Source of the DNA: Clostridium sp.
GTDB taxonomy: Bacteria; Bacillota; Clostridia; Lachnospirales; Lachnospiraceae
Length of the DNA stretch: 57,075 bases
Assembly (NCBI GenBank): GCA_018377235.1
Contig: JAGZZT010000017.1
Location: 1-57,075 of the forward strand
Direction: 5' to 3'
The translations under genes were made by a program, and so were the position numbers. Below are positions 16,542 to 24,680 of this stretch, in pieces (position 1 is the stretch's first letter; each line of letters begins with the position of its first letter). The notes beneath the pieces are model-generated. The model was given only the letters and a program-made list of their open reading frames with translations. It ran no database searches and was not told the origin of the DNA.

Positions 16542-18064
16542 ACATTCTCTCCCCTTCTCACATCTGACAGGCAGTCCGCCAGATTCCTGGCCAGCATACC
16601 ATTTTCCCCTGAGATCTTCTCCGCCGCCTCCCCAGCCAGGCCGTGAAGGTAAACGCCCAGGACAGCTGCCTGGCCTTCGTCCATGCCCATGGCAATCAAA
16701 GCTGCCAGAACTCCTGTCAAAACGTCTCCAGAGCCTGCTTTAGCCATAGCCGCGCAGCCGCTGCTGTTAATATAAACCGGCTCATCTTTTCTCACTACCA
16801 CAGTGGCTGCGTCCTTCAGGACTGTGATAACCCCATATTTCTCACTGTAATCTTCTGCCGCTTTTGTCAAATCGGCCTGGATTTCTTCTATTTCCAGTCC
16901 AGAAAGTCTGGCCATCTCTCCTATATGAGGCGTTACCAGCACATTCTCTGTAAAATACTCTGACAGGGAAGGATTCTCCGCTGCGATATTCAGGCCGTCT
17001 GCATCCAACACAATGGGCACAAAGGCAGATAAGAGAACCTGCTGCACCAGACGCACTGCCCATGGCTCCTTTCCAAGCCCTGGTCCCAGCACGACCACGT
17101 CCGCCCAGCTGCATTCCCGCTCGATTTTGCCAGAAAACTGTTCTGGTTCTTCCAGCGCTTCCGTACAATCGTAGACGGACAGAACCGCTTCTGGAATAAG
17201 GGTCTGAAGAATTTCCCGATTTTCCGAAGGCGTCAAAATTTTCACAAGTCCTGCTCCCGTCCGATAGGCAGCAAGAGCACTTAAATATGCCGCCCCAGCC
17301 ATGCCAGGCGATCCAGCCGCGATCAGAACATGTCCATAGGTTCCTTTATTGGACCAGGGCTTCCTCCTGGGAAGGAGCTCCAGATCCTCCGGTCCACAGG
17401 TCACATACCGTCTTCCTGAAAGATATTCTGCCGGGCAGGCAGGAAATCCTATATCCTTCACAGCCACACGTCCGCTGTACTCCCGGCCGGGGAACAGCGA
17501 AAGCCCCACCTTTTCAAAGCCAAAAGTAACTGTTAAATCCGCCTTGAGGGCAGTTCCCATCACCTTTCCCGTATTGGAATGAATACCTGAAGGAATGTCT
17601 ACTGCCACAGTAAGGCGGGGTTTCATATCTTCGATCGTCTCGATCATATCCCGGTAGGCTCCCTCTACATTCCGTGAGAGACCTACGCCAAAAAGAGCGT
17701 CTACCGCCACCTGACAGGTCCCCGGAATAAAATCCTCCGCCTCCATGACGGACAGCCCCAGTTTTTCATTAATGGACAGCTGAAGCTTCAGCTCCTCTGT
17801 ACGGTTTTCTTTCCTGCCCACTGCAGCGACTGTCACATGGTATCCCTTGAGAAAAAGCATCCGCCCGATAGCTGCCCCGTCTGCCCCGTTATTTCCTGTT
17901 CCGCAGGCAATCAGGATCTGATCTTCCTTTAAAAGCTCCGGCTCCATCTCCTCTGCTACAGAAAGAGCCGCCCGCTCCATCAGTACCAGAGACGGAATTC
18001 CTACCTCTTGTATGGCATATTGATCTATTGCCTTCATCTGCTCTCCCGTTACCAGCTGCCTCAT
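16517..18064 (-). CDS. nnr: bifunctional NAD(P)H-hydrate epimerase / ADP-dependent dehydratase
   Basis: Repairs hydrated NAD(P)H. 515 aa: the N-terminal YjeF_N epimerase domain (ACGTGNNGADGAAIGR, VDALFGVGLSRNV, DIPSGIHSNTG) to about residue 215, then the YjeF_C dehydratase domain (GHVLIAAGSPGMAGAAYL, LGPGLGKEPWA, VTPHIGEMARL, AGSGDVLTGVLAAL). AGGAGGAG lies before the ATG. It lies 18 bp after acpS and overlaps alr, so it is part of the rex-acpS-nnr-alr operon. Confidence 0.96.
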   Translation of the reverse strand: MRQLVTGEQMKAIDQYAIQEVGIPSLVLMERAALSVAEEMEPELLKEDQILIACGTGNNGADGAAIGRMLFLKGYHVTVAAVGRKENRTEELKLQLSINEKLGLSVMEAEDFIPGTCQVAVDALFGVGLSRNVEGAYRDMIETIEDMKPRLTVAVDIPSGIHSNTGKVMGTALKADLTVTFGFEKVGLSLFPGREYSGRVAVKDIGFPACPAEYLSGRRYVTCGPEDLELLPRRKPWSNKGTYGHVLIAAGSPGMAGAAYLSALAAYRTGAGLVKILTPSENREILQTLIPEAVLSVYDCTEALEEPEQFSGKIERECSWADVVVLGPGLGKEPWAVRLVQQVLLSAFVPIVLDADGLNIAAENPSLSEYFTENVLVTPHIGEMARLSGLEIEEIQADLTKAAEDYSEKYGVITVLKDAATVVVRKDEPVYINSSGCAAMAKAGSGDVLTGVLAALIAMGMDEGQAAVLGVYLHGLAGEAAEKISGENGMLARNLADCLSDVRRGENVCGRKKIM

Positions 18065-18082
18065 CCCAATCTCCTCCTTCTC

Positions 18083-18451
18083 CTATTTATCAGTCCGCTC
18101 CCCCACTGCAAAAGCTGCCGCATATTCTGCAGTATTTGTAATGGACACATAAATCTGCTGAATAGACAGCTCCTCCGCCAGCTTTTGGGCTTCTCCATGA
18201 AGACGTACAAAAGGTTTTCCAAGACTGTCTCTCAGCACCTCGATCTCTCTGGGACCAAAGTTTCGAAATCCAGTCCCCAGCACCTTGGAAACCGCCTCTT
18301 TAACGGCAAAAGTGCCGGCCAGCCGGGAATAATTCTCCCCGGCCTGCTGGCACTCCTCCTGGGTATAAACACGCGTCAAGAAAGCCTCTTTTTCACAGGC
18401 CTTCCTGATCCGTGCTATTTCTATCATATCTGTTCCTACCCCTGCTATCAT
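18083..18451 (-). CDS. acpS: holo-[acyl-carrier-protein] synthase
   Basis: Transfers 4'-phosphopantetheine from CoA to acyl carrier protein. 122 aa starting MIAGVGTDMIEIARI (metal-binding Asp8), with AGTFAVKEAVSKVLGTGF (Glu52) and HGEAQKLAEELSIQQIYVSIT. Start ATG at 18451 overlaps the rex stop by 4 bp (ATGA), giving translational coupling; the longer upstream frame lies inside rex. Full length. Confidence 0.96.
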   Translation of the reverse strand: MIAGVGTDMIEIARIRKACEKEAFLTRVYTQEECQQAGENYSRLAGTFAVKEAVSKVLGTGFRNFGPREIEVLRDSLGKPFVRLHGEAQKLAEELSIQQIYVSITNTAEYAAAFAVGERTDK

Positions 18452-19125
18452 TTTACGTCTTTTCCCTTTGCCTGACTTTTTTCCCTCTCCTTCTGATCCT
18501 GCATACTGCATACCCGGTAGGACAGCCGCATCAGGCTCTCGGACAGATGGACATTCTCCACCACCACATCGTCGGGAACTACCAGATCGGTGTGGGCAAA
18601 ATTCCAAATTGCCTTAATTCCCGCCTTTACAAGGCGGTCTGCAATCTCGGGCGCCTTGGACTTTGGAATCGTCAGAGCTGCAATCTGTACGTCGTTATCC
18701 TTAATAAACTGCTCCAGATCCTCAATCCCTCTTATCTCCACACCTCGAACCACAAGACCCACCAGCCTTGGATTTACATCGAACATTCCTTTAATCAGGA
18801 AACCCCGGCGTTCAAAATTCGTGTAGTTGGCAATAGCCTGTCCCAGGTTCCCAGCTCCTATAATAATCAGGTTGTGCTGCCTGTCAATGCCCAGAATTCT
18901 GGCAATCTCTGAATACAGATATTTTACATTATAACCATAACCCTGCTGCCCAAATCCGCCGAAATTGTTCAGGTCCTGGCGAATCTGCGAGGCAGTCACC
19001 TTCATCCTCACGCTCAGTTCGTTGGAAGAAATCCGTTCTACCCCCTCTTCCAGCAATTCCCCTAAATATCTATAATATCTGGGCAGCCTTGAAATAACCG
19101 CCTTAGAAATCTCTTTCTGCTCCAC
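18448..19125 (-). CDS. rex: redox-sensing transcriptional repressor Rex
   Basis: NADH/NAD-responsive repressor, 225 aa: an N-terminal winged helix (ISKAVISRLPRYYRYLGELL ... SNELSVRMKVTASQIRQDLNNFG), then a Rossmann domain with LIIIGAGNLGQAIANY and a C-terminal swapping helix region. A GTG start at 19125 has AGGTGAAG upstream. First gene of rex-acpS-nnr-alr-mazF. Synteny with an ABC-F gene resembles the ydiF-rex neighbourhood in Bacillus. Confidence 0.96.
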   Translation of the reverse strand: MEQKEISKAVISRLPRYYRYLGELLEEGVERISSNELSVRMKVTASQIRQDLNNFGGFGQQGYGYNVKYLYSEIARILGIDRQHNLIIIGAGNLGQAIANYTNFERRGFLIKGMFDVNPRLVGLVVRGVEIRGIEDLEQFIKDNDVQIAALTIPKSKAPEIADRLVKAGIKAIWNFAHTDLVVPDDVVVENVHLSESLMRLSYRVCSMQDQKEREKSQAKGKDVK

Positions 19126-19204
19126 GGCTTTTCTTCACCTTCCTTTACTTTAACCTGGCTTTTTCCCGTATCGCTCCGTTCCTCAGGAAAATGCGTTATT
19201 TATT

Positions 19205-19232
19205 ATTATAGCATATGACAAATTATTGTCAA
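19205..19232 (-). promoter_or_regulatory. rex operon promoter with overlapping inverted repeat
   Basis: Minus-strand TTGACA (19227-19232), 16-bp spacer and TATAAT (19205-19210). A perfect inverted repeat, TGACAA-N4-TTGTCA, covers 19216-19231, overlapping the -35 and spacer, so a bound protein would block RNA polymerase. The half-sites resemble Rex half-sites but in everted order, so the binding factor is not certain. Confidence 0.75.
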
Positions 19233-19261
19233 ATAAAAGTTCTTTGGATTTTCCAGCTGTC

Positions 19262-19290
19262 TTGCAAATATTTCTTTCTTATATTATACT
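19262..19290 (+). promoter_or_regulatory. promoter of the ABC-F gene
   Basis: TTGCAA (19262-19267), 17-bp spacer and TATACT (19285-19290) precede the ABC-F start by about 40 bp, divergent from the rex promoter. Confidence 0.65.
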
Positions 19291-19329
19291 TGTTGCAGGT
19301 TTTTGATTTTAGACATACAGGAGGACAAC

Positions 19330-21342
19330 ATGATTTTATCATGCAGTAATATTTCAAAAGCATTTGGAACGGATTCGATTTTAAAGCACGTATCTTTTCA
19401 CATAGAAGAGCGGGAAAAAGCCGCCATTGTAGGAATTAACGGAGCCGGCAAATCTACTCTTCTGAAAATCATTGTGGGAGAGCTGGCTCCGGATGAGGGC
19501 TCCGTAGTTATCACAAAAGGGAAAACCCTGGGCTATCTGGCTCAGCACCAGGATCTGGAGAGCGGCCGCACTATTTATGACGAGCTTCTGGAGGTGAAAC
19601 GGCCCATCATTGAAATGGAGGAGCGTCTGCGTACTCTGGAGGTGAACATGAAACGTTCCCAGGGAGACGAACTGGAAAACCTTTATCAGACTTACAGCCG
19701 GCTCAGCCACGAATTTGAACTGGCAAACGGCTACGCCTGGAAAAGCGAAATCACCGGCGTCCTAAAGGGACTTGGATTTCTGGAGGAAGAATTTTCAAAA
19801 CCTGTCTCCACCCTCTCCGGCGGGCAGAAAACCCGGGTTTCCCTGGGAAAGCTTCTTTTATCCAAGCCGGATATTATTCTTCTGGACGAGCCGACCAACC
19901 ACCTGGACATGGAATCCATTTCCTGGCTTGAAAACTATCTCCTGAATTATCAGGGAACTGTTATTATCGTGGCCCATGACCGATATTTCCTGGATCGTGT
20001 AGTGACAAAGGTGGTAGAACTGGACAACGGCACTTCTACTGTCTTCCAGGGCAATTATTCGGCCTACAGCGAAAAAAAAGCCATGCTGCGGGCCAGTATT
20101 CTGAAAGCCTACCTGAACCAGCAGCAGGAAATCAAACACCAGGAGGAAGTAATCACCAGGCTGCGCTCCTTTAATCGGGAAAAGTCTATCAAGCGGGCAG
20201 AGAGCCGTGAAAAGCTGCTAAATAAGATTGAGCGGATTGAAAAACCCACAGAAGTAAACGACGCCATGAACATTACGCTGGAACCTGATATTGTCAGCGG
20301 AAACGATGTGCTGACTGTCCGCGGCCTCACCAAAGGATTTGACGGGCATACTCTGTTTTCCGATGTAGACTTTGATATAAAACGGGGCGAGCGAATTGCT
20401 ATCATAGGAAATAATGGAACGGGAAAAACCACCATTTTAAAAATTATCAACGGCATTCTAACCGCTGACGCCGGGGAAATTCGGCTGGGATCCAAAGTCC
20501 ATATCGGATACTATGATCAGGAGCATCACGTACTCCACAATGAAAAAACTCTGTTTCAAGAGCTGTCGGACACCTATCCAAATATGAACAATACTCAGAT
20601 CCGGAATGTGCTGGCTGCCTTTCTATTCACCGGAGACGATGTGTTTAAGCTGATCGGAGACCTCAGCGGCGGCGAGAAGGGGCGGGTCTCTCTGGCTAAG
20701 CTGATGCTTTCAGAGGCCAATTTCCTGATTCTGGACGAGCCGACTAACCACCTGGATATCACCTCCAAGGAGATCCTGGAAAATGCTCTGACTCATTACA
20801 CCGGGACGGTTCTCTACGTTTCCCATGATCGCTATTTTATTAACAAGACAGCCACCAGAATCCTTGATCTGACTCACAATACTCTTGTGAATTATATTGG
20901 AAATTATGACTATTACCTGGAAAAACGCGACACTATGGAACAGCTGTTCTCTTCCAGTCCTGCAGATCCTGTAAAGTCTTTGGAAAGCGGATCCCCTTCC
21001 GCTTCCTTCGCAGCCTCCGGCCTGGTAAAGGCAGCCTCTCTTCCATGGTCCGGAGACAAGGATATCTCCCCCTCCGACATGGGAGATTCTTCTGGAAAGA
21101 CGGACTGGAAGCAGCAGAAAGAGGAGCAGGCGCGTATCAGAAAACGCCAGAATGAACTGAAAAAGACAGAGGACGCTATCCACCAGTTAGAAACCCGGGA
21201 TGGCGAAATCGATTCTCTTCTCTGCAGGGAAGACGTCTTCTCTGATGTGGCAAAGCTTATGGAATTGAACGCCGAAAAACAATCCATTGCCGGGCAGTTA
21301 GAAGAGCTTTATGAAAAATGGGAAGAGCTGGCTGAGGATTAA
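19330..21342 (+). CDS. ABC-F family ATPase, YdiF-like
   Basis: Soluble ribosome-associated ATPase, 670 aa, with two ABC domains and no membrane segment. Domain 1: GINGAGKST, LSGGQKTR, ILLDEPTNHLDMES. Linker with coiled coil. Domain 2: GNNGTGKTT, LSGGEKGR, LILDEPTNHLDITS. The C-terminal ~130 residues hold a charged coiled coil (KKTEDAIHQLE ...). ATG at 19330 has GGAGGA upstream. Size and the divergent rex neighbour suggest the YdiF group, which aids translation; antibiotic resistance cannot be read from sequence alone. Confidence 0.93.
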   Translation: MILSCSNISKAFGTDSILKHVSFHIEEREKAAIVGINGAGKSTLLKIIVGELAPDEGSVVITKGKTLGYLAQHQDLESGRTIYDELLEVKRPIIEMEERLRTLEVNMKRSQGDELENLYQTYSRLSHEFELANGYAWKSEITGVLKGLGFLEEEFSKPVSTLSGGQKTRVSLGKLLLSKPDIILLDEPTNHLDMESISWLENYLLNYQGTVIIVAHDRYFLDRVVTKVVELDNGTSTVFQGNYSAYSEKKAMLRASILKAYLNQQQEIKHQEEVITRLRSFNREKSIKRAESREKLLNKIERIEKPTEVNDAMNITLEPDIVSGNDVLTVRGLTKGFDGHTLFSDVDFDIKRGERIAIIGNNGTGKTTILKIINGILTADAGEIRLGSKVHIGYYDQEHHVLHNEKTLFQELSDTYPNMNNTQIRNVLAAFLFTGDDVFKLIGDLSGGEKGRVSLAKLMLSEANFLILDEPTNHLDITSKEILENALTHYTGTVLYVSHDRYFINKTATRILDLTHNTLVNYIGNYDYYLEKRDTMEQLFSSSPADPVKSLESGSPSASFAASGLVKAASLPWSGDKDISPSDMGDSSGKTDWKQQKEEQARIRKRQNELKKTEDAIHQLETRDGEIDSLLCREDVFSDVAKLMELNAEKQSIAGQLEELYEKWEELAED

Positions 21343-21361
21343 GTCTCAGCCAGCTCTTTTT
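21325..21361 (+). terminator. terminator overlapping the ABC-F stop codon
   Basis: A 12-bp perfect stem (21325-21336 with 21345-21356) is followed by five Ts. The left arm codes the last residues of the ABC-F protein. It also separates this gene from the convergent anti-sigma gene. Confidence 0.85.
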
Positions 21362-21392
21362 CAGGATTCTTTTGAACTTTATGAAAATTTTC

Positions 21393-22397
21393 TCAGGACA
21401 TATTTTCAGCTTTTCCCATATTAAATTCTATAATACCCATGTAACCAGGCGCTATGCTGTATTTAGGAAATACCAGCACAACCTCCCTGCTTTCATTAAT
21501 ATAAAACTGCGTTGTCTCGTCTACTGTAGTAAAGCCCTCTGCCATTCCGTCTCCATTGGGTTCAAAACCGAAAAACAGCTGATTTCCATCTGATGCCATG
21601 CGCTCTTCAATCTGGCGTACCACCTCTTTATTGCACCGCTCCACATAACCGCTTCCCAGAACGTCTTCCAGTGAGAGCAGACGGTCTTCCTTCAAATCCA
21701 GATTGTAGTAATACCGCTCCTCCAGAGCATTAACCCATCCTTTAAAGGTAATGAGCTCCAGGGAGAGAATGGTCTCGCTCTGATATTTTACCTCATAGTC
21801 CACAGACAGATCCATCTGGCGGTCAGCCCACTCCTCTTTTGTACCTCCAGCTGCGAAAAAGGCTTCTTTGTAGGCGGCGAATTCCTCTTTTCCCTCTGCG
21901 ATATAGCTGTCCACAATCTTTTCAATCTGCTCATTTACACTTTTCGCTGTACCAGACTGGTTTCCTGAGCCGTCTGTATCTCCAGTCTCCACAATCGCCG
22001 GTATCTCCGCGTCAATATTGTAATCCTGATCTATTTGATGGTAAGAACGGACAGTCAGGACTTCTGCCAGAAATCCGATTCCCGGAATCTGCTTCATCGT
22101 CTCTGCAAAGGCCTGATTTGTATTTAGTCCAATGGTAAAAACAACAGCGGCTCCGGCTGCAGCGGCCGTTATTCTTGATGCCATTCTCCGTGGAAATCGG
22201 ATGGTCTTATCTGTTCGTTTCTGTCTGTTTTCTTTATCTTCTTCTGGAACATCATCGCCTCTCTCCCCGCCTGATTCTTTTGTCTCTTTCTCTCTGCGCC
22301 TTTTTTCTGCCTCAGCAATGGACTGTCTCACAATTTGATCCAATTCTTCAGGAATCTCTATGCTATCGTATATGCTCTTTCCCTCTTCCGGTTTCAT
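21393..22397 (-). CDS. RsiV-like anti-sigma factor (DUF3298 domain)
   Basis: Probable membrane anti-sigma factor, 334 aa. About 75 charged cytoplasmic residues, one membrane segment (ITAAAAGAAVVFTIGLN), then an extracellular part ending in a DUF3298-type domain (FYINESREVVLVFPKYSIAPGYMGIIEF). This is the layout of Bacillus RsiV, which binds lysozyme and releases SigV. The ATG overlaps the sigma gene stop by 4 bp (ATGA). Lysozyme sensing is inferred from family resemblance only; no proteolysis site was recognised. Confidence 0.8.
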   Translation of the reverse strand: MKPEEGKSIYDSIEIPEELDQIVRQSIAEAEKRRREKETKESGGERGDDVPEEDKENRQKRTDKTIRFPRRMASRITAAAAGAAVVFTIGLNTNQAFAETMKQIPGIGFLAEVLTVRSYHQIDQDYNIDAEIPAIVETGDTDGSGNQSGTAKSVNEQIEKIVDSYIAEGKEEFAAYKEAFFAAGGTKEEWADRQMDLSVDYEVKYQSETILSLELITFKGWVNALEERYYYNLDLKEDRLLSLEDVLGSGYVERCNKEVVRQIEERMASDGNQLFFGFEPNGDGMAEGFTTVDETTQFYINESREVVLVFPKYSIAPGYMGIIEFNMGKAENMS

Positions 22398-22885
22398 AGC
22401 GCTTCCTCCTTTAATCTTTTTTTCAGACGCTCCAGTGATGAATACAGCCTGTATTTTACTGTATTCAGGTTTACATCTGTAATCTCTGCAATCTGCTTCA
22501 GTGTTAAATCCTCATAGTAGTGGAGAATTACAACGGTACGTCCAGGATCCGGCAGGCTTCTCACCGCCTCGTATACTTCCCGTTCTCTGTCATAGGCCGG
22601 TTCTGTATAGGCCTGTTCAAATACCTTCCCGTCTGCTGAGAGTTCCTCCTTCTTTCTCCCTCTCAAAAGCTGAAGCGCCTCATTGACCACAATTTTGTAA
22701 AACCAAGTCTTGATTGCGTCTTGATTGCGAAGGGTATCGCATTTTTCAAGCCCCTTCAAAATTGCATTCTGCACCACATCCAGAGCAGCCTCTCTCTCTC
22801 CTACATAGCTGTAGGCCAGGCGGTAAAACCTGGTTTGGTTCTCTATAATGTAGGCAGTCACGCTGTCATATAGATTCTGTTCCAT
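22394..22885 (-). CDS. ECF-type RNA polymerase sigma factor (SigV/SigW-like)
   Basis: A 163-aa ECF sigma factor: region 2 (FYRLAYSYVGEREAALDVVQNAILKG, ...KTWFYKIVVNEALQLLRGRKK) and region 4 (LPDPGRTVVILHYYEDLTLKQIAEITDVNLNTVKYRLYSSLERLK). ATG at 22885 is preferred, with AAAGG 8 nt upstream; a GTG at 22912 has no ribosome site. Translationally coupled to the anti-sigma gene. Expected to be held inactive until an envelope signal. I could not find a convincing autoregulated ECF promoter upstream. Confidence 0.92.
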   Translation of the reverse strand: MEQNLYDSVTAYIIENQTRFYRLAYSYVGEREAALDVVQNAILKGLEKCDTLRNQDAIKTWFYKIVVNEALQLLRGRKKEELSADGKVFEQAYTEPAYDREREVYEAVRSLPDPGRTVVILHYYEDLTLKQIAEITDVNLNTVKYRLYSSLERLKKRLKEEAL

Positions 22886-22961
22886 GCTCTCTGCCTTTCT
22901 AATTTCAATCACACCGGTTTCTGTATTTATTCCTTCTAGTATTACAGATGCAGGTCAAAAC

Positions 22962-23013
22962 AAAAAAGTTGGAGGTCTTCCGCAAAATATACTGTTCTCT
23001 GCGAAAAACCTCC
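22962..23013 (-). terminator. terminator downstream of the choline-binding protein gene
   Basis: On the minus strand a 14-bp stem (22971-22984 with 23000-23013, using G-U pairs) is followed by AACTTTTTT. It separates the choline-binding protein gene from the sigma gene. Confidence 0.75.
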
Positions 23014-23060
23014 TGTTTTCTTTTTATCTTTTTGTTAAAGACGTCTCTATTTTGATCAGC

Positions 23061-24236
23061 TCACTGTGTTTTCCCCTGCAGGGACGGGTTCAGTTCGGGA
23101 TCCAGAGCCGGTCCAAAGGCGCCTCCTGTATCCAGCTCTCCATCCTCCGTCATATCCCAAACAGAAGGACGCAGTCCCTCGAAATCAACACCCAGCATTT
23201 CATCCAATTCGTCACATAATTCAGGAACCAGCATCCGAAGTTCGCTGCGTATATCAGGATCACAATAATTTTCAAATAAAACGCCGAACCATGCCTCATA
23301 ATTGTCCTCAAAATCATCCGGAAGACTGGAACCTGAGGAAATCTCCCCTGAGACAGCATACAGTTCTTCTGCTTTCTCCTTCTGTTCCTGACTGGGCTCA
23401 ATCGCGCCGGCTATATACTCTCCAAAAGCCCTTGTCAAAGACTCCGGATCTGTAAATTTAATCTTCTTATACCGCTGATCTGTCTTATGGTATACATAAC
23501 AGACACCCTCGTCAGTCATAGGCGCCTCCATATATCTCCGATCTGTATAATACATAAATTCCCAGCCGTCTGCCAGAAAACGATCCATCCACTTTCCGGG
23601 AATGTTTTCCAGAGCCTTTGTGATGGCTTCCTTCTCCCCATCAGAAGGCTTTCTCTTTCCCTGAACCTTCATATCATAGTCAGAATTCCGCAGCCCGTCG
23701 TCTCCATAATAAGCAGTTCCTATATACTGCCCTGCCGCCAGCTGACCATTTGAATGAAAATAATATTTATGGCCATCTACCATGCGCCAGCCATCATCAT
23801 ACAAAACGCCGTCTGAATCCAGCCAGTACCAGACTCCTCCAGCTTCCAGCCATCCTGTTTTTCTCGTTCCGTCTGAATCCAGGTAATACCATTCGCCATC
23901 CTCATGATTATAAGTCCAGCCTACAGCCATCCGCCCTGTATCTTCATTAAAATAATACCATTTTCCTTTAATTTTATTCCATCCTGCAGCCGGATATCCG
24001 TCCTCGTCCAGATAATACCAGCGCCCGTTCTGCAGCAGCCAGCTTTTCTCCAGAAAGGTTCCATCTTCCAGAAGATAACGGCTGTCCATATCATCTCCTG
24101 TCCACGTTCCTGGAATACTGTACTCTGAACTCTCCTGCTGCTGAGTCTGTTCTTCTTTCTGCGCCCCCAGGACGCAGTATGGAAAAGCCGCCGCCATCAG
24201 ACACGCGATTCCTGCCGCTGCTGCTGTTTTCCTCAA
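23061..24236 (-). CDS. secreted choline-binding (CW_binding_1) repeat protein
   Basis: A 391-aa secreted protein: signal peptide (cleavage near VLGA), then about five 20-residue aromatic repeats between residues ~70 and 170 (GRWYYLDEDG, GKWYYFNEDTG, GEWYYLDSDG, VWYWLDSDG, HKYYFHSNG), each followed by GW. These repeats bind choline-type wall polymers. The remaining ~200 residues are acidic and do not match a family I recognise. A TTG start fits AGGGGG 8 nt upstream. It has its own terminator. Enzymatic activity, if any, is unknown. Confidence 0.85.
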   Translation of the reverse strand: MRKTAAAAGIACLMAAAFPYCVLGAQKEEQTQQQESSEYSIPGTWTGDDMDSRYLLEDGTFLEKSWLLQNGRWYYLDEDGYPAAGWNKIKGKWYYFNEDTGRMAVGWTYNHEDGEWYYLDSDGTRKTGWLEAGGVWYWLDSDGVLYDDGWRMVDGHKYYFHSNGQLAAGQYIGTAYYGDDGLRNSDYDMKVQGKRKPSDGEKEAITKALENIPGKWMDRFLADGWEFMYYTDRRYMEAPMTDEGVCYVYHKTDQRYKKIKFTDPESLTRAFGEYIAGAIEPSQEQKEKAEELYAVSGEISSGSSLPDDFEDNYEAWFGVLFENYCDPDIRSELRMLVPELCDELDEMLGVDFEGLRPSVWDMTEDGELDTGGAFGPALDPELNPSLQGKTQ

Positions 24237-24360
24237 GGCCGTATCCCCCTTCCTGCGCCGTCTCCTGCACGCTACCTTTATTTTAAACGAATCCCCCAGA
24301 AAAGTATAGCAAAAAATTCTTACATCATTTATACTAAAGTCAAAAGGAAGGTGATTTCAT

Positions 24361-24576
24361 ATGAATATACGACGCATACTGGCTCTGATCGGAGTTTTTC
24401 TTATTCTGCTGCTCTACGGTGCTTCCCTGGTGTTTGGTATCATCGGAAGCCCAAAAGCACTGGATCTTCTGCTGGCCGCTTTGTTCTGCACCATGGTCAT
24501 TCCAGTCATGATCTACGGCTGCAGTATTCTCCTGAAAAATTCTGACCATGCTGGAAATGACAGGGATTTAAAATAG
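24361..24576 (+). CDS. small two-TM membrane protein
   Basis: A 71-aa protein with two hydrophobic segments (ILALIGVFLILLLYGASLVFGII and LLLAALFCTMVIPVMIYGCSILL) and a short charged tail. AAGGAAGGTGA lies 7 nt before the ATG and a strong terminator follows, which support a real gene. Divergent from the choline-binding protein gene. No function can be assigned. Confidence 0.75.
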   Translation: MNIRRILALIGVFLILLLYGASLVFGIIGSPKALDLLLAALFCTMVIPVMIYGCSILLKNSDHAGNDRDLK

Positions 24577-24592
24577 CCAAAATTAAGTCAAA

Positions 24593-24645
24593 AAGCCGCC
24601 CAGGCGAAGAGATTTTATTTTCTCTCTGCCCGGGCGGCTTCTTTT
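24593..24645. terminator. bidirectional terminator between the 71-aa gene and purA
   Basis: AAGCCGCCCAGGC (24593-24605) pairs with GCCCGGGCGGCTT (24628-24640), followed by CTTTT on the plus strand and by TTTTTGAC on the minus strand. It serves both convergent genes. Confidence 0.8.
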
Positions 24646-24680
24646 ATGTTCAGACTTCTTCTCGTCTCAGCTGGAACAGC

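Noticed and set aside
19216..19231. Calling this inverted repeat a Rex operator
   Set aside because: The half-sites are in the reverse order to the usual Rex operator, so only a generic operator is reported.
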